From: Acanthochlamys bracteata
Taxonomy: Eukaryota; Streptophyta; Magnoliopsida; Pandanales; Velloziaceae
Length of the DNA stretch: 64,000 bases
Assembly: GCA_019914995.1 (NCBI GenBank)
Contig: CM034136.1
Location: 6,649,270-6,713,269 of the forward strand
Direction of reading: 5' to 3'
The notes beneath the pieces are model-generated. The model worked only from the letters and a program-made list of their open reading frames with translations. It had not been told where the DNA came from and searched no databases. The translations under genes were made by a program, and so were the position numbers. Position 1 is the stretch's first letter. The number at the start of each line of letters is the position of its first letter. Positions 1 to 10,601 of the stretch are shown here, piece after piece.

Positions 1-502
1 TTTATAACAAACAAGAGAAAAAGAACTGACATCTTCACTAGTGTATGATAAGTGGGTGAATAAAACCAATATAATTCCTGATCACAAGTTTTTATAAAAT
101 TTCTTCGTATAACATTGATACACAGAAGACTTCTGTTTCGATAAAAAATAAAATAAAATACAAGCATCAACAAAAAGTAGGAGGGAAAACCAGAAGGCTA
201 AACAGCTCTAATACTCTTCAAATCTCCTACATGCTGGTATTCTAATAGTAACATCTCCCTTGAAAAATACAACAAAGCCTCTGAAGTACTTTTCATTGTA
301 AGATGAACCAAACAAGAACGTGTAACTGCTTGTACTCCTGCAAAAAGTTTCTGTAATTGGAAATGCGATTGGAATGGCGATGCATCCTGAACAGAAAAAT
401 CTTCCATTTTCATGAACTTCACTAACCATTGAACAATTAGAGTAGAGATTCTGTAGAAGGTAATCTAACGAGCACTATTTCTTTTCCAAGGTGGAAGAAT
501 CT
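1..502. other. 3' flank of the Ser-rich gene
   Basis: This is AT-rich sequence downstream of the stop at 503-505 of the minus-strand gene. It probably holds the 3' UTR. I see no further coding exon with consistent splicing. Confidence 0.4.
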
Positions 503-3500
503 CTAAATCTCAGAAGCACAGGAGTTCTTATCTGAAAGACAAAGCAAAGTTGCATACTTCTCAAGTTCCACCATTGCCTGGTCAAGATTTTCACTGTTGC
601 AGAATTTGGACGATGTAACCATTTGATCTCCAGGAATAAAATTTTCATTCTCAAGACTTCCACACTTCTCAGCTGAAAGCAATGTTAGAAGGCCTTTCTT
701 TCCGCTTCACCTGCTTGATCAGGTAGGTGTAGACTTTTGCACTTCTCACCTGACACAGCAGAATTAGCATACACAAGTGATTCTTCTGTTTTAGCAGAAT
801 CAGATGTTATTGACTTTAGACTAGTATGTCCGACATCCTCCAAGGCACAGCGAAAGGAAGACCCACCATCTTGTGCTCCATCATCTTCAACTTTGAGGCT
901 ATTACTGCAGTTGACTTCTCTAGTCCCAGCATATACATCTTTACGCACTTCAGTATTTGGCTTATGGTTCTTTCCTACTGTTCTTGGAGTTATCTGCAGT
1001 TGAGAAGCCTTGGGCGAATCTTTAGCAGATGCAGCAGTTTCACCACAACTAGGTCTTTTTGGTGGCTGCCTGGATTCACAGCTTACTGATGAACTCCTTC
1101 CAGCAGCTTTCAAGTTTGGAGTCCTGGAGGATCTCAATATGTTTGGCCCACAAGTGGTACTACTTCCACTTATCTTTTGGAAAGCAACCTCTGTGCCAAC
1201 AGCATGAGAACTCAATTTGTTCTGCTTCTGTAACAAAGACTTGTTCTGAGTTAAGTTAGAAAAAAGTAACCACAAATAAGTTTAAGGGTCTGTAGCATAA
1301 AAATAAAAGATAGAAAAACAAACAGATATTTTATGTATCATCTAGGCATGAGTACTGACCGCATCAAAGTACCCAATCTTGGGACTTGGCATCCTAAGCC
1401 CTGATGGTTTAAAGCTCCTCAGATTGCGCTTACCATCAATAGAGCTTCTACCAAGATCATTTAGTGGCTGAACTGATGCACTTAATGTGGGTTTTAGCCT
1501 GGTATGATTGGGTGAGATAATATTAGGCTTCTGCAACTCCAAATACGGAGGACCATCATACTGAATATTCAAAGAAGAAGTTGAAGAAGCTACTCCAAAC
1601 TCTGATACATCTGTGCAGTCGCTAGCCTTTGATGGACAGAAGATTGATGATGACTCAGAAGCAAGGCTATCTAAAGAACTTGCTGGAGACACACTTGAAG
1701 ACTCAATTGCATATTTCTGGCTTACTGGAGAGCAGCTTAGATTTCTTTGTACAATTTTACTTTTTGATACCCTCAAAGGCGCTTTAGAAGTGGATCTAAT
1801 AGAGTTATTGCTATTCCAAGGATTCACTCGTCTCCTTGTAGCCTCTTGGGGGCGTTGGCCTTTTGGAGCTGATGGGTTGCATTTTGATGCAAAGGAGACT
1901 GCTGGGAAGATCACATTCCGTTGTGAAGGATCAAAAGAACTTAATAGTGTAGAGCTGGAATTGGCACTTGAGGAATCAGGCTGGAATTTCTTTGAAGATC
2001 CAAGAAACTGACGATTGCTGACAAGACCTACAAACACATTATTTAATCTCAAATAGGGAGATGCATTCATTTTTTAAATATCATGTCCTCTCTAATCTCA
2101 ATATATTACCAAAAATATCCAAACAAGTATAGAATACATGCATTTTCCAATTTGTTTGAACAAATAGTAGAGTTAACCCAAAACAATAAGAGATGGATGA
2201 AGCAAAATAAGTATAAGGACCTACCAGAAGCCTTTGTACTGTTACTTCTTGAATTGACACTCCTCAAATCTGAAGCATTCCTACCTGAAACTGTTGGTAA
2301 GGTTGGCACTCTAGGAACATTTCTTGGTGGCTTGACCAATGACTTCAACTCTCCAGCTTTGGCAGTAGGCTTTTATTTATTAAAGAAAATAATGTGTTAA
2401 TACCTAACTAACACCTTGGACACATAAACATACCTACCTATGTACATCAATACAGCATAGCTACGAAGGTAGTAACTACATGTGTATGAGTGTCATATGC
2501 ACACAGATATATATTTACTGTGTAAGAAACCATCTGCAGAAAATTTATGGAGTAAATACCTTCTTACCGGCAGTACACTCTTCAGCAGCATATTCAATCA
2601 TTGTCTGGATGCTTCCAGACTTTTCCAAAACATTTAAATGATTAATCTGCCAAGTACATTATCAGCTACAGGAATGACATGGATGCAAGAATCATTATCA
2701 AAGAGGAGATCTTACCTTACTAACAGATGTTCCCACAGTGGCTGCAAACCAATATGAAGTCATGATCAACATTTCAGCAGAAAAAAATATGGCATATTGC
2801 AAGAAAGAATGTCATCAAAATTTTTAGCCAAAAAACTTAAATACTCAGCAGATTGGATAATGACATTAACACTGCCACATCCACACTTACATCTATGCCA
2901 GTTTGTATTTGTCTGTTCTTGTTGTCTCCTACTAGAATGTATCTCACCTGATGCTTTATCAGCATTACCATAAGAATTCTGGATGGAAGCTCGTAGATTC
3001 TCAAATAAATCTGTTTCAAGATTTTCTAATGCCCAGCTATCGCTTTCAAGTGTAGAGGATGAATCTGCAGATCTCCTCAAATCTTCCCGAATCTGAGGAA
3101 GCATGCTTAATTCATTTTTCTGAAATGTGCTATTTACAATTGCCAACTCTTCATTGTTAAGAACACCTGTTAAAATAAGCAGCATCATGAAGAGTTTACA
3201 AGAGAATCTTCATCTTCAACCACAAATCAGTTACAAAAAGGTCTTGACAACAATGGAGGCACATACCCTCACTTGTGAAGAACGCATTATCCCAGGCTAA
3301 ACTTTTGCGTAAGTTAATCTTCCGTGAATATACTGTCCTTTCTGGAGATTCTGTCCACTGAGGAGCTTGGTCGACTTGCCTGGTTTCAGACAACAAGCTT
3401 TCCGATTCCTGATCACTTTTAGTTTCCGCATTGTATGAATTATGCACATGAGTTTCTTCTGAAAGATCTGTATTTAATGCCCCAAAATAACTTTACAATC

Positions 3501-4579
3501 AAACATCTGAACTCTTTGTAGAGGAAAAATATGTTAAGAAAAGCTCTCTAAATCTCAGCTTTTTACATCCTCAGTCTTAGACCTGCTTTCAACAATTTTC
3601 CACGCATGAAACCAACGTAGCATCCTTTGACACAACCAAATAAAGTACGAAAAACATTGTGATAACTACTTAAGAATCACTCCATGTTCATCAGCATGGT
3701 CCATCCTGAGTGCATTGTATAAAGTAATACTTTGTAGTCAACTTCATAAAAACAATTTAAGCTCAAATAGCTATTGATGGTACATGCAGCAGCTCTGCAA
3801 ACAAACAACAAACTTCCATGTTCAATCAGTTGCCAAATTCTAAGTTTCTAACCAATGAAGAAGCCAATTTGGTAACACAATAATACAATGCCAGAAGATA
3901 GGGAATTTCAACCAACTTCTAAAAATATTTCACATAATTAGTTAACACTCGATGAAGGTATGCAAATAAGGCCAAATTAAAGGAATAACTAAGATCCTAG
4001 ACCATGTATCATGTAACACGCCAATTATTTAGTAAAAAATCACGAGCAGCCACCAGTGAAGCACAATGTCAAGAGCATACCACATAAAAGCATCAGCAAT
4101 TGTAATATAGTCACTTCAAAGCAAAGCTAAAGTAGAGGCATTATCTTAGCTTGTTAGAACCTCACTTAGAGCACACATCTTAATGTATAAATCCAACACT
4201 CACAATTGACCAGCTATCAAAAACAACTACTCAAGTGGCAAAATCAAATTACTTGAACTCAGATAGTGCGACTTCCATGCTTTGAGTGACTACATTATCC
4301 CAGTTTACAATTTTCCCCCAATATCTATTCATTTCAAACCAGATTACCAATGAAACAGATACGAACAGATCCAGATACAAAGAAACTGACCTAACTAATA
4401 AAACTTAAAACCTAAACCTTCAACAAAAAGGGGGAAATCGAACAAAAAAAGCTAATATTAATAGAAACTATACAGTCATAAAAAATTATTTGAAAAAAAA
4501 AAATAATGGAACCTTGGGAAGCAGTGAAGATCAGTAGATCGTCCTCCGATAAGACGTCGATGAGCGCGATCTGCTCCAT
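503..4579 (-). CDS. Ser-rich plant protein of unknown function (9 exons, 692 aa)
   Basis: Spliced model on the minus strand: 4513-4579, 3267-3467, 2948-3166, 2716-2741, 2560-2646, 2225-2369, 1360-2027, 750-1245, 503-672. All introns are GT-AG and every phase fits, giving 692 aa. The N-terminus is acidic (MEQIALIDVLSEDDLLIF). Near residues 75-90 is the block INLRKSLAWDNAFFTSEG, then WALENLETDLFENLRASIQ. The middle is a low-complexity Ser/Pro/Lys region with many SSS runs. Near residue 470 is the basic motif SGLRMPSPKIGYFDA, and the C-terminal part is again Ser-rich. No enzyme domain or membrane segment is visible. The KSLAWDNAFF and RMPSPKIG blocks look like conserved islands in a disordered protein; I believe related unannotated plant proteins exist but assign no function. 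Intron 8 (673-749) is only 77 nt. Exon 4 is 26 nt. Confidence 0.75.
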
Positions 4580-5268
4580 GGATTCGTGAAACTTTCTGGA
4601 GCCCTTACTAGAACCAAGACAAGTTTGATTTTGATTTTTGAGATTGAAGAGAAGAATGGGTGAGTGCTGGCGATCGATGTCGGTATTTAGAAAGGAAAAT
4701 TATGAACTGACGAAATGGTGATTATTATTATTGTTGTTGTTGTTGTTTTTAAGATAGCATTTAATTTAATTATTTATTTTGCTCGAAAATAATAAAATTG
4801 AACGGGAATAAAACGAGCGGGAAGGCTAGAATTTTGGGGCAAAATAATAACGGGCCGGGCCTTTTGTCAGTGGGTCCTTGAGGGATTATTCTATCGGCTT
4901 TCAGGATTGTCGGCCCAGACGCCCTTCATAAACGATATCCATGAAGAGAACTTTGCTGGAAATGTTTTATTAAACAACACAACGACAATATTATGAGTAT
5001 GTGCTTGCCTGTTAGTTTTTTTATATTTGAAAAATATTATTTTGGATCCTTTGAAATTGTTTATAAAAGAATATTTATTTAAAAATTTTGCTTTTTAAAT
5101 TTTTTAAAAAACGAACTTGTTGTTTTGAATTCAAGAAAATAAAACTTACACATAAATTTTATAATATGTAATTTATTCATATTTAAAAATATTTAAAAAT
5201 TGATAGAAATTTTTTTGAAAACACTAAACTAATTGAAGATGAAACATGTATCAGAAAGTACAACCAAT

Positions 5269-5522
5269 GGCGTGTTTATCAACACCCCAAATTTCACTTT
5301 TATTAAACTCATTTTTAATATAAAATATACAAAAATTAAAATAATTTATTTTATTAATAATTTTTTTTAAATTCAAATTTAAAACTTACTATAAATATAT
5401 AATTAATATAAAATTTTATTTTTTATTAAATATATTTAATTTTTAATTTAATTTTTTTAATTTACTTTTTAAAAACTCTACTTCACCCAAAAACTTTACT
5501 CCACCCACTCGGTAAACACGCC
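5269..5522. repeat. MITE-like element with perfect 10-bp terminal inverted repeats
   Basis: The element begins GGCGTGTTTA and ends TAAACACGCC, an exact 10-bp inverted repeat enclosing 234 bp of very AT-rich DNA. There is no coding capacity. Flanks CCAAT and CCAAAT are similar but are not an exact target duplication. Size and structure fit a non-autonomous DNA transposon remnant. Confidence 0.6.
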
Positions 5523-5933
5523 CCAAATATGACATTAGTTTTTTCTTTAGATCTCTAGGTTGTGAGTTCTAATTTCTAAATCCTAAATCCTTGTGTACAT
5601 AGTTTAAAGCAGAAAATTGTTAGAGAAAGTTATTATAAAATAGAGACTTTTTTAAATAAAAAAATATTTTAAAAATATTTTAGAAAATAAATTTTATATT
5701 TTTAATTAAAAAATAAATAATGATAAAATCTTATTATTTATAATATTTTCAAAATTAGATATATTACAAAATATTATAAAATTTTAAAAATAAAACTTAA
5801 TTGAAAAGCAAATCCAAACATCCCTAACAAGACTGTTAAATAAGCGCTCATCCACTGTGTCTACGATATACATAGAAATAAAGGGTTCAAATAATTATAA
5901 AGTTTCAAAATCTATTGACTTATTTATACTGAA

Positions 5934-6221
5934 GGCGTGTTTCAAATATCCGTAACTAAATTTTGTGAAAATAAAAAGTAAGAAGTAAAGCTTTTTAAAA
6001 AATAAAATAAAAGTGAAGTTCAGTATTGTATTTCAATAGTTTTTTAAAATATGTTAAAAATTAAAAAATATAATTATATTAATAAGTGTACAAATAAAAA
6101 AGTTAAAACTAGAATTTCGCATGTAGAAATAAAATTCTAAATTTTTTATGTAATTAAAATATATTAATTATTTGAAACTAAAAATTTGACAAAAAATTAA
6201 AATTACGAGCGTTTGAAATAG
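5934..6221 (+). repeat. AT-rich repeat, GTGTTTCAAAT family, copy 1
   Basis: The left end reads GGCGTGTTTCAAATATCCGT and the right end, reversed, reads CCTATTTCAAACGCTCGTAA, so the termini are imperfect inverted repeats. The interior shares the order GTAACT, AAATTTTGTGAAA and TTTTTTAAAAAATAAAATA with copies at 28585-28868, 58674-58930 and 60726-61008. Confidence 0.55.
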
Positions 6222-7298
6222 GTCACGAATTGAACTAATCACTATATGAAACAAATCATTCTGATGAAAATTTTATTTTTAAATTAACTTCTGATGTTGT
6301 ATTTTTCTAACACGCGTTATGTAACTCACAACTGATCACTGGGAATAGTATGATAATGTTTCGTCTCAAACCCTTCAATGGCCATGCGGCCTGAAACCGC
6401 CGTCGTCCCTCCCGCTCCAAAACAAAGAACGATAACCAACAACCACAACAAGCACGCATGGAGAGAGAGAGAGAGAGGTATCGACAATAACATGGCGCTT
6501 GCATAAGATACACGTGGCCGGCATGCAACTGTGCTCACCGGCAATAGCACACCATGCTCGTGCAGTCACACTTGCTTGCGCCGGGGCGTTGGCCCAATAA
6601 TTAACAAGTTGTTCAATTAATAACTGGCCTGAATGTTCCCATGCCAATATTTGAACTGCTTACCTTTGCTTTTTGATTGCTAGCTCTTAAAATTCATTAA
6701 AGCGCTAATTGAATAGTAGCAGACAGAAATTTTGAACTGAAATCTTAGTGAGATTTTGTTGTTTCCGCGTGAAAATGCTGCACTACACCAGAATCCAAGA
6801 TCTATATGGATTTATATGAATTGTTAATTTCCTTCTCTTCACATGGAAAAGAGAAAGACCAAGATTCTGGTGAGTCAGTGGAGTTTGGAGCAATCATGAT
6901 CGGCAATCAAAGGAATATTTGGAGAGTTACGAAATCCCCGGCCCCCTTGGTTCTCTTTTGCTTCTTTTCAGAGACACCAACAAAACCAACATTCTGATAA
7001 TTAGCATTTCCTTAACAAGCTTTAATACTTCCAAACAATAATGTTTTAAATGAATATATTATATATGTAAGGTATATCATGATATACCGACAACAGCAAT
7101 GAAGAAACCAAGCTACTTCTTGTAAACACTGATCATTAAGAGAAACAACAAAAATACAATTTTAGATTCTAGACTGTTGATGATTAATCACTGCATGGTT
7201 GAGAGAGGTTGCTGAGATGAAAATTCACAGCTTGACAATGGCTTCTTTCTTCTTAAACGAACATCTGTCAGTCTCTATATGTTTTGGTGCAAGGATCT

Positions 7299-8740
7299 CT
7301 ACATCAGGGAGCTGTTGACAACACCACCATGCCAAGTAGCACCATTAGAACTGCCGTTCCAAAGATCTCTTGCGGTAGTTGAAGAGTCTATATTGTTATT
7401 CATTATACCATGTTGCTGCCACTGGAGTCCACCTACCATAATCTTACTGCTATCTTCTCCATCAACAAGCTTTCGTGATCCCTGGCTTGTCGAAGTTGTT
7501 GGAGTACTAGAAGATGTAGTAGCAGTTGTTGTTCCAGCACCATGATTAATGGCTTGTGGCACCATTTCCTGTGACCTAATACCATGTTGATCAGTAACAA
7601 CTCCACCGGCGCCAAAACCATAAAAATTATGTGACCCAGCGACTGCGACAGGATTATGTTGAGCAGTGTCAATGAATCCATTTCTCAAGAAGTTCAGGAA
7701 CCGTGGTGGTGCTACACCTAGATGGCTTGGCAATGCAGGTTTAGGGTTTCCTAGAAGCTGAAATGGTTCATAGTTGTGGTGCCTTGCAAAGGCTAGATTG
7801 AGATTACTGTGATTATACAGAAATGGCGGAGCGATGGTTGGAAGCTGCAACGAAGCAGCGGCAGGACTGGAACTAGTGATCATTACTGGAGTAGTACTAA
7901 AGGTTTGTGAGTGATCTGTAAGAGCAGTGAATTTTCTTCCAGGAGATGATGAAGATCTTCTGTTCTTCCGACAGCCACCGCCGATGGGAACATTGCGGAG
8001 AGACCCACCCTGTGTCCAGTAACGGCGACAGCCTTTGCAGAAGTACCTTGGTTGGGAGTGGCTGTAGTTGTTGTAGTAGCAGAACTTGGTGTTTGTTGAA
8101 TCACACCTTGGGCACTTGAGAGCATGCTCTGGATTTGGTCTTGGCTTCCTCTCCAGTTGATGCTGCTGCTCTTCTTGTTCTTGTTGCTGCTGCTGTTGCT
8201 GCTGCTGTGGTTCGGGGCAGTTAAATATGATCTCGCCTAACGGATGACTTGCCATTACCTGTATTCGAAACAAAATCAATCAAATTATAATAAGCTATAT
8301 ATATCTGATCTAAAAATTGGAAAAATTTTGTTTGATTGGGAGAGCTTGTTAGGGTTTGCCTTGATCTACATATTGAAATGAATCAACAAGGATCAATTGC
8401 TTTAAACACACTGGGAAATCACATACTACAGATGAAACCACAACCTTATAGCGAAGAAGGAGATCTTGGAAACAGTACCCGCTAGCTTACTGAGAAACCA
8501 CATATACTATAGATCCCAAAAATAATATGATAGCCTATATAGAAGAATTAATATTCTCATACAAAGCTTCTAGTTATGCAGGCCTGCCTTAATCATGAAG
8601 TGCAAAATCCAGGATGATCGCCTTGCTCCCGGAAATAAGTTTAACTTACAAGATCATGATATATAGCTGAAACTCAAACTAGCTAGTTCATCACGGATAG
8701 TTATAGCTCTTACCTGATAGTGACCGCTAGAGATTTCCAT
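7299..8740 (-). CDS. Dof-type zinc finger transcription factor (328 aa)
   Basis: Two exons: 8714-8740 encodes MEISSGHYQ and 7299-8258 holds the rest; the phase-0 GT-AG intron is 455 nt. The Dof finger is complete: Cys58, Cys61, Cys83 and Cys86 in CX2CX21CX2C spacing, followed by the conserved [20 protein letters not shown] stretch and a basic KNRR tail. A nine-residue glutamine run precedes the finger. The C-terminal two thirds is rich in Ser, Thr, Asn and Gly, typical of Dof activation regions, and ends [11 protein letters not shown]. Dof proteins bind AAAG cores in plant promoters in the nucleus. A second possible start is the Met at 8253-8255 just after the intron, which would drop ten residues and keep the finger. 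I cannot place it in a named Dof subgroup with certainty. Confidence 0.93.
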
Positions 8741-8744
8741 CCAT
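8727..8744 (-). promoter_or_regulatory. 5-codon uORF overlapping the Dof start
   Basis: Four bases upstream of the Dof ATG lies another ATG in a different frame (ATGGATGG arrangement). It reads MDGNL then stop and ends inside the main coding exon. Such an overlapping uORF would be expected to lower initiation at the main ATG or favour a downstream start; this is inference from position only. Confidence 0.4.
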
Positions 8745-8937
8745 ACAAAAAATAATTCAAAACACAAAAACTAACATTCAACAGAACTCTTCGCTTCTCC
8801 GACTCTGTTTAATTTCCAGTACTACTCCGGAGGAAATTAATTATAAAGACCAACCGTTTCCTTCCTTCCTTCCATCTGATATAAGTAAATAAAGAAGTGA
8901 AAGGGAACGGAGAAAGAGAATAATAAGGGAGCGTTTG

Positions 8938-9155
8938 GATCGTGAAATGAAAAATATTTTTATTTTTTTTTAGAAATAAGTTTTATTTTTTTATTTTTAA
9001 AATAATAATAATAATATATAATAAAAAAATATTATTTTGTAGAATTTTTTTACATTTTTTAAATTTTTAAATAAATTATTTATATATTTATAAAATATAT
9101 ATTACAAAATATATAATTAAAAAAATTAAAAAACAATTTTTTATAAACTGCGACA
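8938..9155 (+). repeat. AT-rich repeat, GTTTGG family
   Basis: The sequence opens GAGCGTTTGGATCGTGAAAT and then runs through the family interior: repeated ATTTTTATTTTTTT, TTGTAGAATTTTTTTACA, TTTAAATTTTTAAATAAA and TTTATAAAATATATATTA. The same order of blocks is found at 39726-39967 and 54033-54247. Confidence 0.5.
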
Positions 9156-9611
9156 AAGGCAACTTAGACGGAATGAATGTTCTCCGTACGGAAAGAATGG
9201 GTGTATGTATATATGTGCTTACAAAATTCCAAGACAACGAAGAAACAGAAGCAAGCAAAGCAAGGAAAAGCATGGAACTTGAGTATACAACCCCCCGCCC
9301 CTGGCCCTCTGGTCTGTAACAGAAGGGATCCCGCTAACCAACAACAAGAACCGTGTCAAGTTATGGGTCCCTCATCTGCCATCCGACTTATCTTGAACTT
9401 GTCATCTACATTTTTACATATGCGTAAAATTTCGACTAAGAAAATATACTGCAATTTAGTCTTTAATAATCAATTTCACTCCTTAAGTTTTCTTTAATCG
9501 CACGTTTATCTTCAAATTACAAAGACCAACTTTATTAGTGCGGCCCAATGTTGACTGGTCTAATCTAATTTCCTTTTTTTTGCAGTAGGGACAAGATGGT
9601 GGCTACTGAAG

Positions 9612-9633
9612 GCCACGTGTCGTTACACGTGGC
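9612..9633. promoter_or_regulatory. Hairpin containing two G-boxes
   Basis: GCCACGTGT and ACACGTGGC form a perfect 9-bp inverted repeat separated by CGTT. Each arm carries the palindromic G-box CACGTG in a CCACGTGT/ACACGTGG context, the core recognised by plant bZIP and bHLH factors and part of ABA-response elements. It lies about 870 bp upstream of the Dof start codon, whose gene points away on the minus strand. Regulation of that gene is inferred from position. Confidence 0.5.
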
Positions 9634-10172
9634 AATAGTTGTACATTATCTAGTAGAAGCGACGGGGACCCCATCTAGCAAGCAGCAGGCAGAATTCTCA
9701 TTGACGGAAGGGATCAGGCACGCCCCGACTGAACCCGAATTGCCACCTCTAGGCACGCGCCGCTGTGTTTTGGACAGGAGTAAACCGGGCCGAATTGAAC
9801 GTTTCGAATCTGGTCTATCGCGAGAAGAGCGTGAAGAGGTCACGTTATTTAGACCGGGCAGCGTAGGTTTGTCGGGTAGCGAGCCGGTCGAGTTGCTCCC
9901 GTTAGACTTTGCTATATACGTGCTGATGTATGAATATATATATTATTTTTAAAATTAAAGAAATTAAATTTATTTTAAAAAAAATATCAAACTAGAAATT
10001 ATTTTAAAAACAATTATTTTAATAATACTCCCGAACATTTTACGGTATGTATGCCCGGTGCTATGCGTGACAAAAGCAGTAGTTGTTGGTGGCCTCAATG
10101 ATAAGCAAGCTATGGAACGTCATGATTGGCTTTGCATAAAACGGTGAAAATTAGCGGCACACCGTTGTCATA

Positions 10173-10601
10173 TCATATGTAACCGGCGCATGTATATATG
10201 TAGACATAGACAAGTAAGACAAAACCCAAACCACATAGATGTCGAGGAACGCATGAACTTCCGCGGTCATTATGAAGAAGAGGACACTGTAGTTGCCACG
10301 AGATAACCATCTCCTGTACTGTTAGGTCTTCAATATGGCAAGTACTTAATTGTCCATGTAATTCTTGTATTTCTTGCCCACAGTAAGTCTTGAACTTCAG
10401 AAGCTCAGAGTTCATAGTCAAGAAGAAACCAATACTAGTTCGAACTTGTTGTCCTTGTAACTCAGATTGCTTTAGTTTATACTTTCTAGTTATAACACGC
10501 TCATCACAATCTTGTTTACAGAAGAACAAACCGTGCTTGTTCAAGTTCCCCATAAAGACGATCACTAGGGTAGAAGATGATGGTCCCTTACACTGAATCA
10601 A
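10173..10601 (-). other. Unassigned 142-codon open frame
   Basis: An open frame of 142 codons begins MIQCKGPSSS and has a polar, coding-like central part including KYKLKQSELQGQQVRTS and QEIQELHGQLSTCH. The last 30 residues look like random hydrophobic sequence. A possible splice acceptor (TTTGATTCAG) sits near its start. I do not recognise a family. It may be an exon of a decayed gene or chance. Confidence 0.2.

Larger units (their letters stand above)
4580..7298. other. Intergenic, AT-rich with two inverted-repeat elements
   Basis: This gap separates the 5' end of the Ser-rich gene from the 3' end of the Dof gene. It has a GTT microsatellite near 4730-4747, a short-TIR element at 5269-5522 and a second element at 5934-6221. 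From about 6307 to 6650 base composition becomes less AT-rich. That patch contains overlapping short open frames, but none resembles a known protein. I assign no gene here. Confidence 0.5.

Noticed and set aside
661-749. 38-nt intron or early stop (GEAERKAF) in the Ser-rich gene
   Set aside because: 38 nt is too short for a plant intron. The strong donor GTGAGAAG at 749 gives a 77-nt intron in the right phase.
6307-6647. Overlapping 70-90-codon frames on the minus strand
   Set aside because: Three frames are open over the same less AT-rich patch, none with family features; the GA repeat gives SLSLS runs. Probably chance.
9596-9952. 118-codon plus-strand frame
   Set aside because: It is in a less AT-rich patch that lacks stops by composition; it overlaps the G-box hairpin, ends in random YEYIYYF and resembles nothing known.
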